From an uncultured Prevotella sp. (GTDB lineage Bacteria > Bacteroidota > Bacteroidia > Bacteroidales > Bacteroidaceae), in contig CAKQPF010000010.1 of assembly GCA_934256705.1 (NCBI GenBank), forward strand, positions 18,014-82,013: a stretch of 64,000 nucleotides of DNA, in the 5' to 3' direction. The position numbers and the translations under genes were made by a program. The notes beneath the pieces were generated by a model. It was not told where the DNA came from and ran no database searches. It worked only from the letters and a program-made list of their open reading frames with translations. Below, one piece after another: positions 42,693 through 51,457 of the stretch (the stretch's first letter is position 1; each line of letters starts with the position of its first letter).

Positions 42693-43982
42693 ATGAAATA
42701 CATAGTTTTTTTCATATTGTCTATATGTCAGGCACTTTGCGTCAACGCCGCAAAGAAGGATGATATTGCCATCATCATCGCCAACAATCTCGCCACCAGC
42801 CGTATGCCCGAGATGGTGGAACTGAGCGAAAAGGAAATAAGACGCAGGCTCAACATCAGTGACGATGCCGCAGACATCATCATAACGGATGCTGAAGGAA
42901 AAGAAATGCCATCACAGAAGACATACGACGGGAAGAGGATATTCCTGTCTCCTGAACTGAAAACCAAGGAAAAACGCATCTTTCATGCCAGAAAAGCACA
43001 GTCTTCAGATTACGCTCCACGCGTCTTCGGACGCCGTTATCCTGAGCGTCAGGATGACTTCTCTTTCGAGAATGACAGAATAGCATACCGTCTGTACGGT
43101 CCGGAAACGCAGAAGAAGGGTGAGAAGCTCTACGGTTATGACCTCTTCAACAAGCGCACCACCGACCTCATACTCGACGAACTCTATGCCGACCAGACCA
43201 GCAAGAGCATGTGGAGCACGTTCAATCGACTGAATGAGAAGAACATGAAGCGTGAGGCTACCGCTCTCTATATGGCTTTCTGCTATCATATCGACCACGG
43301 AAAAGGCATGGATTGCTATAAGGTGGGACCGACACTGGGCGCTGGTACCAACGCTCTCGCCACGCCTTCCGGCATATCTTACCCTTGGTGCTACAGGAAT
43401 CTGGAGCTCCTTGACCGCGGTCCGCTGCGCCTTGCGGTGCGTCTCGACTACGGCACCCGCATCATAGATGGCATCAAAGTGACTGAGCGACGCACGCTTA
43501 CCATAGATGCAGGCAGCAATATGGTAAAGTCAGAGGTGAGCTATACCACAGCGGAAGGCACGCGATTGCCCTCTGATGTCAAGGTTATATGCGGCATAGT
43601 GGTGCATGATGAGAATCCGGAAGCCTACATACTGGACCGTGAAAGCGGCACAATGGCTTACGAAGACCTCGGCGATGTCAACGTGGCTTGGGACGGATTC
43701 CGTGAAAGACAGGCAAAGGAAATGGGCAGGATATTCATAGGAACGTACATTCCCGCAAGGGATGTGCAGATGGAAATGCTTGCCGACAAGAAGCTGCCGG
43801 GTGCAAAAGGCCACGTCATCTCCAGCATATCACTGCCGGAAGACGGCCGTTTCACCTACTATTTCGGATCTGGATGGGACAGGAATCCTGTCACTCCATT
43901 CCGTAATCTCGACCTTTGGGCTCAATATCTCAAGCGGTTTTCCGTGCAAGAGAAATCGCCATTGAGCGTGAAAATAAGGTGA
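42693..43982 (+). CDS. DUF4861 secreted protein
   Basis: A 429-residue secreted protein: signal peptide MKYIVFFILSICQALCVNA, then a DUF4861 body. Visible segments are YPERQDDFSFENDRIAYRLYGPETQ, a Tyr-rich centre MAFCYHIDHGKGMDCYKVGPTLGAGTNAL, SYPWCYRNLELLDRGPLRLAVRLDY, and the C-terminal GRFTYYFGSGWDRNPVTPF. DUF4861 proteins have a beta-sandwich of the lyase/mutarotase type and often occur in pectin or other glycan loci; the activity is not certain. Being 17 bp after murI it is probably read through from it, an odd partner for a cell-wall gene. No terminator follows until korA's own promoter. Confidence 0.8.
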   Translation: MKYIVFFILSICQALCVNAAKKDDIAIIIANNLATSRMPEMVELSEKEIRRRLNISDDAADIIITDAEGKEMPSQKTYDGKRIFLSPELKTKEKRIFHARKAQSSDYAPRVFGRRYPERQDDFSFENDRIAYRLYGPETQKKGEKLYGYDLFNKRTTDLILDELYADQTSKSMWSTFNRLNEKNMKREATALYMAFCYHIDHGKGMDCYKVGPTLGAGTNALATPSGISYPWCYRNLELLDRGPLRLAVRLDYGTRIIDGIKVTERRTLTIDAGSNMVKSEVSYTTAEGTRLPSDVKVICGIVVHDENPEAYILDRESGTMAYEDLGDVNVAWDGFRERQAKEMGRIFIGTYIPARDVQMEMLADKKLPGAKGHVISSISLPEDGRFTYYFGSGWDRNPVTPFRNLDLWAQYLKRFSVQEKSPLSVKIR

Positions 43983-44050
43983 CAAAACGACAAAATAACC
44001 ATAAAATAACCGAAAATAATAACTAAACGTAAGAAAAAACATTATTTTAC

Positions 44051-44081
44051 TTTCGCATTTCAACAGAATTATATAACTTTG
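44051..44081 (+). promoter_or_regulatory. korAB promoter
   Basis: TTTC (44051-44054), 19-bp spacer, TAACTTTG (44074-44081); ATG about 50 bp downstream. Confidence 0.77.
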
Positions 44082-44131
44082 CAATTAGATTGTAAGGGTA
44101 TATATCTGAATTAAAACGAAAAATATCAACT

Positions 44132-45976
44132 ATGGCAGAAAATTTAGAAGTAAAGGAGCTGGACCAGGTTGTAGTCCGCTTCTCAGGTGACTCCGGTGAT
44201 GGTATGCAGCTTGCCGGTAACATCTTCTCTACGGTATCTGCTACCGTGGGCAACAGTATCTCTACTTTTCCGGACTATCCGGCTGACATCCGCGCCCCAC
44301 AAGGCTCTCTTACCGGTGTGTCAGGTTTCCAGGTACACATCGGTGCCGGCCAGGTCTTCACCCCTGGTGATGAGTGTGACGTGCTCGTAGCTATGAACGC
44401 TGCTGCCCTCAAGACTCAGTATCGCTATGCAAAGCCAGGTGCTACCATCATCATCGATACTGACTCATTCAAACAGAGTGACCTCGACAAGGCGGAATTC
44501 AAGACCCAGGACTACCTCGGGGAAATGAACATCGACCCTGACCGCGTCATCCAGTGCCCTGTCACCACTATCGTAAAGGAAACTCTCGCTGACACAGGCA
44601 TGGACAACAAGGCTATGCTCAAGTGCCGCAACATGTTCGCTCTCGGACTCGTATGCTGGCTCTTCGACCGTGACCTTGACCTTGTGGCCAACTTCCTCCG
44701 CGAGAAGTTCGCCAAGAAGCCTGCCATCGCTGAGGCTAACATCAAGGTTATCCAGGCTGGATATGACTATGGTCACAACACCCACTCTTCCGCTACAAAC
44801 GTCCGTCGTATCGAGTCAAAGGAGAAGACTCCTGGCCGCTACATGGACATCACTGGTAATAAGGCTACCGCTTACGGCTTTATCGCTGCCGCTGAGAAGG
44901 CTGGCCTGAAGCTTTATCTCGGTTCTTATCCTATCACTCCTGCCACTGACGTGCTCCACGAGCTGTCCAAGCACAAGTCTCTCGGCGTCACCACAGTGCA
45001 GTGTGAGGACGAAATCGCCGGTTGCGCTTCTTCTTTGGGTGCTTCCTTCGCTGGTGCTCTCGCTGTGACAAGTACTTCTGGTCCTGGTATCTGCCTCAAG
45101 TCAGAGGCCATGAACCTCGCTGTTATCATGGAGTTGCCTCTCGTGGTGCTCGACGTGCAGCGTGGCGGTCCTGCTACAGGTCTCCCTACCAAGTCTGAGC
45201 AGACTGACCTCCTTCAGGTGCTCTTCGGCCGTAACGGTGAGTCACCACTGCCTGTAATCGCTGCTACCAGCCCTACAGACTGCTTCTATGCTGCTTATGA
45301 CGCTTCAAGAATCGCTCTTGAGCACATGACTCCTGTAGTATTGCTTACCGATGCCTACATCGCCAACGGCTCAGGCGCATTCAAGCTCCCTGAACTTGCA
45401 AAGATGGATGCCATCAATCCTCCTTACGTTCCGGAAGAACTGAAGGGCAAGTGGACTCCATATATGCGCGCTGAGAACGGTACACGCTACTGGGCTGTTC
45501 CTGGACGTGAAGGCTTCGAGCATATCCTCGGTGGACTGGAGAAGGACGACAAGACCGGTGCTATCTCTACAAACCCTGAGAACCACAACCTCATGACACA
45601 CAAGCGTCAGCAGAAGATCGACAACATCGAGGTGCCAGACCTTGAGGTTATCGGCGACGTGGATGACGCAGAGCTCCTCATTGTCGGCTTCGGCTCTACA
45701 TACGGACACCTCCGTGCCGCTATGGAAGAGATGCGCACCGCTGGCAAGAAGGTGGCTATGACACAGTTCCGCTATATCAACCCACTGCCAAAGAACACTG
45801 CTGAGGTGCTCAAGAAGTATCCGAAGGTAGTCGTTGCAGAGCAGAATATGGGTCAGCTCGCCGGATATCTCCGCATGAAGGTTGACGGATTCGTTCCTGC
45901 CCAGTTCAATGAGGTGAAGGGACAGCCGTTCAAGGTCAATGAACTCGTAGAGTATTTCAATTCACTTATCAAGTAA
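44132..45976 (+). CDS. korA: 2-oxoacid:ferredoxin oxidoreductase, gamma-alpha fusion subunit
   Basis: A 614-residue subunit of a 2-oxoglutarate (or related 2-oxoacid) ferredoxin oxidoreductase, which oxidatively decarboxylates to an acyl-CoA and reduces ferredoxin. The N-terminal gamma domain (about 10-195) opens VVVRFSGDSGDGMQLAGNIFS. The alpha domain (about 215-614) has LYLGSYPITPATDVLHELSKH, VQCEDEIAGCASSLGASFAGALAVTSTSGPG and DVQRGGPATGLPTKSEQTDL. It is followed by the beta subunit (19 bp). Unlike some homologues there is no adjacent ferredoxin-like delta subunit. Codon bias indicates high expression, as expected for an anaerobe's central enzyme. Confidence 0.95.
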   Translation: MAENLEVKELDQVVVRFSGDSGDGMQLAGNIFSTVSATVGNSISTFPDYPADIRAPQGSLTGVSGFQVHIGAGQVFTPGDECDVLVAMNAAALKTQYRYAKPGATIIIDTDSFKQSDLDKAEFKTQDYLGEMNIDPDRVIQCPVTTIVKETLADTGMDNKAMLKCRNMFALGLVCWLFDRDLDLVANFLREKFAKKPAIAEANIKVIQAGYDYGHNTHSSATNVRRIESKEKTPGRYMDITGNKATAYGFIAAAEKAGLKLYLGSYPITPATDVLHELSKHKSLGVTTVQCEDEIAGCASSLGASFAGALAVTSTSGPGICLKSEAMNLAVIMELPLVVLDVQRGGPATGLPTKSEQTDLLQVLFGRNGESPLPVIAATSPTDCFYAAYDASRIALEHMTPVVLLTDAYIANGSGAFKLPELAKMDAINPPYVPEELKGKWTPYMRAENGTRYWAVPGREGFEHILGGLEKDDKTGAISTNPENHNLMTHKRQQKIDNIEVPDLEVIGDVDDAELLIVGFGSTYGHLRAAMEEMRTAGKKVAMTQFRYINPLPKNTAEVLKKYPKVVVAEQNMGQLAGYLRMKVDGFVPAQFNEVKGQPFKVNELVEYFNSLIK

Positions 45977-45995
45977 AACAGAAAGGACATTTATT

Positions 45996-47003
45996 ATGGC
46001 TTCATATACAGCAAATGATTTCAAGAAAGGACAGCCAAGATGGTGTCCTGGATGTGGTGACCACTTCTTCCTCGCATCCCTCCACAAGGCGCTCGCTGAG
46101 ATTGGCGTTGCTCCATACAATACTGCGGTCATATCAGGTATCGGTTGCTCAAGCCGACTCCCGCACTATATGGCTACTTACGGCATGAACACCATCCACG
46201 GTCGTGCTGCCGCCATCGCTACAGGTGCAAAGATTGCTAATCCGAACCTTACAATATGGCAGGTGTCTGGTGATGGTGACGGTCTCGCTATCGGTGGTAA
46301 CCATTTCATCCACGCCAACCGCCGTAACATCAACCTCAACATGATCCTTCTCAACAACCGTATCTACGGTCTTACCAAGGGTCAGTATTCTCCTACATCG
46401 CCTCGTGGCTTCGTCTCCAAGTCAAGCCCTTACGGCACTGTAGAGGATCCATTCCGTCCAGCAGAGCTTTGCTTCGGTGCCCGCGGTCATTTCTTCGCCC
46501 GTACCGTAGCTACTGACGGCAAGCATACCATCGAGGTGTTGAAGGCTGCAAACGCTCACAAGGGTGCATCGGTGACTGAGGTGCTCCAGAACTGTGTCAT
46601 CTTCAATGACGGTACACACGCTTCTGTATATAACAGTGCCGGTCGTGCTGAGAATGCCATCTACGTAGAGCATGGCAAGCCACTGATCTTCGGTAAGGAC
46701 AGAGAGTTCGGTCTCATGCAGGAAGGCTTCGGACTCAAGATCGTCAAGATTGGCGAGAACGGCATCACAGAGAAGGATATCCTCGTGCATGACGCTCACT
46801 GTGAGGACAATACCCTCCAGCTCAAGCTTGCTCTCATGGGCAATGGCGACGGTTTCCCAGTGGCTCTCGGCGTAATCCGCGACGTGGAGGCTCCTACATA
46901 CGACGAGTGTGTAGAGGCTCAGATTGAGGAAGTGAAGGCTGCCAAGAAGTATCATAACTTCGCTGAGCTCCTTGAGACCAACGATATCTGGGAGGTAAAG
47001 TAA
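45996..47003 (+). CDS. korB: 2-oxoacid:ferredoxin oxidoreductase, beta subunit
   Basis: A 335-residue TPP-binding subunit. The opening WCPGCGDHFFLASLHKAL carries two of the cysteines for the iron-sulphur cluster, GIGCSSRLPHYM adds the third. The TPP/Mg site is SGDGDGLAIGGNHFIHANRRNINLNMILLNNRIYGLTKGQYSPTS. ASVTEVLQNCVIFNDG is typical of the 2-oxoglutarate type. It pairs with korA and ends in a terminator (47085). Confidence 0.96.
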   Translation: MASYTANDFKKGQPRWCPGCGDHFFLASLHKALAEIGVAPYNTAVISGIGCSSRLPHYMATYGMNTIHGRAAAIATGAKIANPNLTIWQVSGDGDGLAIGGNHFIHANRRNINLNMILLNNRIYGLTKGQYSPTSPRGFVSKSSPYGTVEDPFRPAELCFGARGHFFARTVATDGKHTIEVLKAANAHKGASVTEVLQNCVIFNDGTHASVYNSAGRAENAIYVEHGKPLIFGKDREFGLMQEGFGLKIVKIGENGITEKDILVHDAHCEDNTLQLKLALMGNGDGFPVALGVIRDVEAPTYDECVEAQIEEVKAAKKYHNFAELLETNDIWEVK

Positions 47004-47084
47004 TGTAATCCGTCGGCATCGGCATCCTTGGTTCTTCCATTTATCTGGACCAGAGGTCGGCAATGCTGGGATAATCACATACAT

Positions 47085-47134
47085 CAATAGCCAATTTGGG
47101 GCGTTCAAGTCCCGAATTGGCTATTGTTTTTTTG
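47085..47134 (+). terminator. korAB terminator
   Basis: CAATAGCCAATT (47085-47096) pairs with 47115-47126, with an extra GGG/CCC pairing above; TTTTTTT follows. Confidence 0.9.
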
Positions 47135-47267
47135 TTGCGCGCTAAATATGACAAGCCGGACTTAGGCCATTGCTGAGCAATTATTTCATGTTGACAACAG
47201 TGATTTTACTTGCAGAAACTGCTTTTTTACATAAATGCACATATTCTCGGCAGACATTTCCCGAAAT

Positions 47268-47451
47268 ATTTCGAACTGTACGGTTGAAACGGGCTGAAAG
47301 CCCAAAAAGCTCATAGCCCAGGGCAACACCCTGGGTTATAACGACATGAATACACTCGCCCTGCAAGGGCAAAAGCGTAACTAACTCATTGTGTATAATG
47401 CTTTTGCCCTTGCAGGGCGTATTGGGCATTTTCAACCGTACAGTTCGAAAT
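47268..47451. mobile_element. 184-bp MITE-like element with nested inverted repeats
   Basis: Terminal inverted repeats of 22 bp are perfect (47268-47289 and 47430-47451; core TTCGAACTGTACGGTTGAAA). Inside are a GGGCTGAAAGCCC hairpin (47291-47303), a GCCCAGGG/CCCTGGGT hairpin (47315-47336), and a perfect 19-bp inverted pair GCCCTGCAAGGGCAAAAGC (47358-47376 and 47400-47418). It carries no credible gene. It lies between korB and pyrE. Confidence 0.7.
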
Positions 47452-47513
47452 GTTTTCTATTGTTTTTTTTGTTCGGAATTCAGGTCTCGTTCCCGGGCGG
47501 AAAAGATGCTGCA

Positions 47514-47601
47514 TTGCAATAGCTATGCTTTTACGTTGCAATAGCTATGCTTTTGCGTTGTAATATCTATGCTTTTAGGATGCAATATCTATGCTTTTAC
47601 A
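47514..47601 (+). repeat. Four tandem 22-bp repeats
   Basis: Units start at 47514, 47536, 47558 and 47580, each close to TTGCAATAGCTATGCTTTTA plus two bases. Same family as 23221-23315. There are no spacers, so it is not CRISPR. Confidence 0.82.
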
Positions 47602-47604
47602 AAG

Positions 47605-47730
47605 TGGATAATCAACAGCCAAAAAACAACGTCCCAAAACCTACTACCAACAACCCACGACCAACAACCCACGACCAACAACCCAAAACCCATAACCAAT
47701 CACCACCACCCAACAATAAAACGACGAAAC
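47605..47730. repeat. ACCAACAACCC repeat array upstream of pyrE
   Basis: Consecutive units such as ACCAACAACCCACG (47645-47700), ending just before the pyrE promoter. Confidence 0.65.
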
Positions 47731-47733
47731 AAT

Positions 47734-47764
47734 TTTGCCGTTTAATGGAAAATGCGTACCTTTG
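47734..47764 (+). promoter_or_regulatory. pyrE promoter
   Basis: TTTG (47734-47737), 19-bp spacer, TACCTTTG (47757-47764). A full consensus match 24 bp before the ATG. Confidence 0.85.
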
Positions 47765-47787
47765 CACGGACTAATAAATATCAGACA

Positions 47788-48420
47788 ATGGAAAAAATAC
47801 AGAACGCTTTCGCAGAGAAACTGCTTGCCGTAAAGGCTATCAAGTTGCAGCCTAACGACCCATTCACATGGGCATCCGGCTGGAAGTCACCAATCTATAC
47901 AGACAACCGCAAGACTTTGGCTTACCCGGAGCTTCGCTCTTTCGTAAAGCAGGAGCTGGTTCACCTCATCCACACTGAGTTTCCAGAGGCTGAGGCCGTG
48001 GCTGGCGTCGCTACAGGAGCCATCGCCCAGGGCGCACTTGTCGCTGACGAGCTCGGTATGCCTTACTGCTATGTGCGTCCGAAGCCAAAGGATCACGGCA
48101 TGGGCAACCAGATAGAAGGCACCCTGCCTGAAGGAGCCAAGGTGGTAGTGGTGGAGGATCTCATCTCCACTGGCGGTTCTTCCCTCAAGGCTGTCGATGC
48201 GCTTCGCAAGGCTGGATTCGAGATTGTGGGCATGGTGGCAAGCTATACCTACGGCTTCCCTGTAGCTGAAGAGGCTTTCAAGGCTGCCAATGTGCGTCTG
48301 ATCACCCTCTCCGACTATGAGCATACCACTGCTATCGCTGCCAAGACAGGCTATATCAAGAAGGAAGACCTCGCCGTTCTCGCTGAGTGGCGCAAGAGTC
48401 CTGACACCTGGAAGCAGTAA
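47788..48420 (+). CDS. pyrE: Orotate phosphoribosyltransferase
   Basis: About 210 residues from the ATG at 47788, the first start after the promoter that gives the family opening MEKIQNAFAEKLLAVKAIKLQP. PyrE joins orotate to PRPP to form OMP in pyrimidine synthesis. The PRPP motif VVVVEDLISTGG is at 119-130; DPFTWASGWKSPIYTDNR and VRPKPKDHGMGNQIEG (flexible loop) are characteristic. It is a single gene framed by repeat arrays on both sides. Confidence 0.96.
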   Translation: MEKIQNAFAEKLLAVKAIKLQPNDPFTWASGWKSPIYTDNRKTLAYPELRSFVKQELVHLIHTEFPEAEAVAGVATGAIAQGALVADELGMPYCYVRPKPKDHGMGNQIEGTLPEGAKVVVVEDLISTGGSSLKAVDALRKAGFEIVGMVASYTYGFPVAEEAFKAANVRLITLSDYEHTTAIAAKTGYIKKEDLAVLAEWRKSPDTWKQ

Positions 48421-48739
48421 GACATACCGGTTGCCGGTGGTAAGTCATCGGTTATAGGTCATCGGTTGGTGGTTGTCGGTTGGTGTCCGTCATTGTGTCG
48501 GACGCATTATCATCCGATAACCAGCAACCGATATTTTGTAAACTCCAGTAATCAAAAATGCTGAAATTCAGGCAGAAATGTAGTTTTTTCATGGTAAAGG
48601 GAAACAGAAAGTCCGTTTTTTTTCATACATTTACAGCCGAATAAATATGTTTAATCAAGTAGTTGGCCAAAAATTGTTTTCATAATCATCCATTCATTAT
48701 CGAAACATTTTTGATTACTTACTTTAATATCTTATTATT
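48421..48739. repeat. Intergenic region with degenerate repeats
   Basis: Holds ATCGGTTATAGGTCATCGG-type units (48430-48482) facing CCGATAACCAGCAACCGATA (48514-48533), and between them a degenerate hairpin-family copy (minus strand: TCGGA/TCCGA with loop TGATAATGCG and tail CACAATGAC). From 48540 to 48739 I see only AT-rich spacer. Confidence 0.55.
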
Positions 48740-49846
48740 ATGAAAATCGGCATTCCAAAAGAAATCAAGAACAATGAGAGCAGAGTGGGCATGACCCCTG
48801 CCGGAGTAGCAGAACTTACTCGCCACGGACACCAGGTTGTGGTGCAGCATACAGCCGGAGTGAACAGCGGATTCAGTGATGAGAAGTATGTCAAGGTGGG
48901 AGCTGAGATTCTTCCGGACATAGAGTCTGTCTATCAGGAGGCTGAGATGATAATCAAGGTCAAGGAACCTATCGAGCAGGAATACAAGCTGATAAAGAAG
49001 GACCAACTCGTGTTCACTTACTTCCACTTTGCCTGCGACCGCAAGCTCACCGAGGCGATGATAGAGAGCGGCGCGGTATGTCTGGCTTACGAGACTGTGG
49101 AGACCGACAACCATAGGCTGCCACTCCTGATTCCTATGAGCGAGGTGGCTGGACGAATGGCTACGCTCAACGGCGCCTACTATCTGCAGAAGACGAAGGG
49201 CGGAAAGGGCAAGCTCATCAGCGGTGTGCCGGGCGTTGACCGCACGAAGGTGCTGATATTGGGCGGTGGCACCGTGGGTGAAGCGGCTGCGAGAATGGCC
49301 TGCGGACTCGGTGCTGACGTGTGGATCACCGATATTTCCCTGCCTCGACTGCGCCAGCTCGAAATGGAACTGCCGGTGAATGCGCATACGCTGTACTCCA
49401 CCGAGCACAACATCAAGATGATGCTTCCTGACATCGACATCGTGGTGGGCAGCGTACTCGTGCCCGGCGACAAGGCTCCGCACCTCATCACAAAGGAGAT
49501 GCTGAAGATGATGCAGCCGGGAACGGTGCTCGTCGATGTGGCCATCGACCAGGGTGGATGCTTCGAGACCTCACGTCCTACCACCCATTCCGATCCTGTA
49601 TATATCGTCGATGACATCGTGCACTATGCTGTAGCCAACATTCCGGGAGCGGTGCCTAACACCTCCACCATGGCTCTCACCAATGCTACGCTGCGCTATG
49701 CCATTGCCCTTGCTGACAAAGGTTGGCAGAAAGCGTGCAAGGATGACCCGGCACTCTTCAGGGGTCTCAACGTGGTCAACGGCAAGGTGACGTTCAAGGC
49801 TGTGGCTGACGTATTCGGATTGCCTTACGAACCGCTGGCACTCTGA
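48740..49846 (+). CDS. ald: Alanine dehydrogenase
   Basis: A 368-residue enzyme catalysing reversible NAD-dependent deamination of L-alanine to pyruvate. The opening MKIGIPKEIKNNESRVGMTP is typical. Catalytic residues known from the M. tuberculosis enzyme align as K75, H96 and D270. The Rossmann motif GGGTVGEAAARM is at 176-187. It usually forms hexamers. Transcribed alone; a terminator lies 63 bp beyond the stop. Confidence 0.96.
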   Translation: MKIGIPKEIKNNESRVGMTPAGVAELTRHGHQVVVQHTAGVNSGFSDEKYVKVGAEILPDIESVYQEAEMIIKVKEPIEQEYKLIKKDQLVFTYFHFACDRKLTEAMIESGAVCLAYETVETDNHRLPLLIPMSEVAGRMATLNGAYYLQKTKGGKGKLISGVPGVDRTKVLILGGGTVGEAAARMACGLGADVWITDISLPRLRQLEMELPVNAHTLYSTEHNIKMMLPDIDIVVGSVLVPGDKAPHLITKEMLKMMQPGTVLVDVAIDQGGCFETSRPTTHSDPVYIVDDIVHYAVANIPGAVPNTSTMALTNATLRYAIALADKGWQKACKDDPALFRGLNVVNGKVTFKAVADVFGLPYEPLAL

Positions 49847-49908
49847 CCTCTCCCGGCATCCGCATCATGCGACATGACATCGTGAAAACATAGGTTTTTG
49901 CACGGAAT

Positions 49909-49945
49909 ATCCCCTCCAGGCTAATCTCTGGAGGGGATTTCTTGT
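49909..49945 (+). terminator. ald terminator
   Basis: Perfect 11-bp stem ATCCCCTCCAG (49909-49919) with 49928-49938, followed by TTCTTG. Confidence 0.78.
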
Positions 49946-50038
49946 GGTATCTTACTAAGGATATAGATAGGCTTTGATTACCCTATAGGAATATCAATCA
50001 TTATAAAAAATATTAAGAAATATTAAACGGGGGGGGTA

Positions 50039-50071
50039 ATTGTATAAAGAAAAAGAAAATATTTAACTTTG
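50039..50071 (+). promoter_or_regulatory. Promoter of the AraC-type regulator
   Basis: ATTG (50039-50042), 21-bp spacer, TAACTTTG (50064-50071); 37 bp before the first ATG. A run of seven G precedes it (about 50030-50036). Confidence 0.6.
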
Positions 50072-50108
50072 TATTAGGATTACGCTCCGTCGTAGCGAGT
50101 ATAAGGAT

Positions 50109-51098
50109 GTGAGCATGGAATTGAAAAGATTTCTAACCTATATATTCAGGTATATAATAGTGCTGAAGAACATAACCATAATCGGGATGTATATGAAGGA
50201 AACCAAGATTGATACAAATAATGAAAAGGCGGCAAAGGACAGCGAAATGGAAGACGCAAACCGACCAGTGACCTGCGGTGAATATGACATCGCAAGGAAG
50301 CCATTGTTCTATGTCCTCCGACTCAATAAGGATGAACACGTAAGACACGACAGCATCGGGTCCGCAGTACTCGTGTTTGTGCTGGAAGGAACACTGCGCG
50401 TCTCCACCGGTATCTATATCAAGGACATGGTGGAGCATGACTGTTTCTTCGTGGTGCACAAGGGCGACAACATCCTTATCCGATGTATGGAGGACGCAGT
50501 AGTGCTCTTCTGCTGCTTCGACTCTTCGATGGCGATATGCAATGGTTTCGCTCCAGTCACTGAGGCAAACCCGGAACCGCCTACGCTTCAGCAGCGAATG
50601 GAGAGAGGCCTGCCGCAGTTGCCTATCCATAAACTTCTCTGTGCTGAGCTGAAGATTACGCAGATGGAGATGGAAAGCGGACTGATGGGCATGCGCTTTA
50701 TGGAATTCAAGCGTTATGTCATAGTGATGCTGCTCCGCTCTTTATATAATAAGGAGGACTTGTTTTTCGTGTTCCGGTCAGTGCAGGGCGATGATTACGA
50801 GTTCAGGGAGCAGATATTCCAGCATTACAACCGCAGTGTCAACGTGCAGGAACTGTCATCGCTCATGCAGATGCCACCTGCCACATTCAACCGTAAGTTC
50901 AGGAAAGCATTCGGACTGTCAGCCATCGACTGGCTGAACGCCAAGCGTAAGGTCAATGTGCTGATGGACTTGAAGACCACAGATCTGACCATCAAGGAGA
51001 TAGCGGAGAAATACCATCTCACTCCAAACTATCTCACCAGTTTCTGCAAAAAGCATCTCGGAGATGTTCCTGCACGCCTTAGAAGTGGTGAGGATTAG
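50109..51098 (+). CDS. AraC-family transcriptional regulator
   Basis: A 329-residue (or about 301 if started at the ATG 50193) soluble regulator. The C-terminal HTH pair (about 240-326) reads VQELSSLMQMPPATFNRKFRKAFGLSAIDWLNAKRK and TIKEIAEKYHLTPNYLTSFCKKHLGDVPARLR. The N-terminal part has a cupin-like beta segment (SIGSAVLVFVLEGTLRVSTGIYIKDMVEHDCFFVVHKGDNILIR) and probably senses a small ligand. There is no membrane segment. Regulators of this kind are often placed, as here, before a gene for a large secreted protein and a small protein, so local control of those two is a reasonable inference. Confidence 0.87.
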   Translation: MSMELKRFLTYIFRYIIVLKNITIIGMYMKETKIDTNNEKAAKDSEMEDANRPVTCGEYDIARKPLFYVLRLNKDEHVRHDSIGSAVLVFVLEGTLRVSTGIYIKDMVEHDCFFVVHKGDNILIRCMEDAVVLFCCFDSSMAICNGFAPVTEANPEPPTLQQRMERGLPQLPIHKLLCAELKITQMEMESGLMGMRFMEFKRYVIVMLLRSLYNKEDLFFVFRSVQGDDYEFREQIFQHYNRSVNVQELSSLMQMPPATFNRKFRKAFGLSAIDWLNAKRKVNVLMDLKTTDLTIKEIAEKYHLTPNYLTSFCKKHLGDVPARLRSGED

Positions 51099-51206
51099 TC
51101 AGAAGACGGAAAAACAGGATAGAATTGACGGCAAAGTGATTGAAATTCGTTGTCCGATGATAGAATAGCGTTGGCTCGAAAGGACTGCCAAACCATAATT
51201 ATATAG

Positions 51207-51285
51207 TAATTTTGCAGCCGGAAACGGAGCAATGTCTTTCTCACCAATGAGTGATGGAGCATTGGTCTGCTTCCGGTTGCTTTTT
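51207..51285 (+). terminator. Hairpin after the AraC gene, overlapping a -7 box
   Basis: GCAGCCGGAA (51214-51223) pairs with TTCCGGTTGC (51271-51280; one G-T), with an inner GCAATG/CATTG pairing, followed by TTTTTG. TAATTTTG (51207-51214) directly precedes it and could be the -7 box for the downstream surface-protein gene. Terminator for the AraC gene, leader attenuator, or both. The remaining gap to 51457 shows no gene. Confidence 0.6.
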
Positions 51286-51457
51286 GTGTGAAGCAGCGAA
51301 AGGGAGAATGAATCTATAATATGAACAAGGAAAGTGACATACGACATGGATTCTTCAGGATACGACAAAATACAAATCAGGAATATATGATGCTGTGATA
51401 GTGACGCAATCACTTCACGACCATGTGAGTAATAGTTAATAGGTTAGTTTATATCTT

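Noticed and set aside
47181..47435. 84-codon minus-strand frame inside the MITE-like element
   Set aside because: It spans inverted repeats and is explained by the repeat structure; no transposase features.
47514..47601. Possible CRISPR array
   Set aside because: The 22-bp repeats are directly adjacent with no spacers and no cas genes nearby.
51207..51285. A small RNA made from the TAATTTTG box and ended by the hairpin
   Set aside because: The start site would cut off part of the hairpin's left arm, so a terminator of the AraC gene is the simpler reading.
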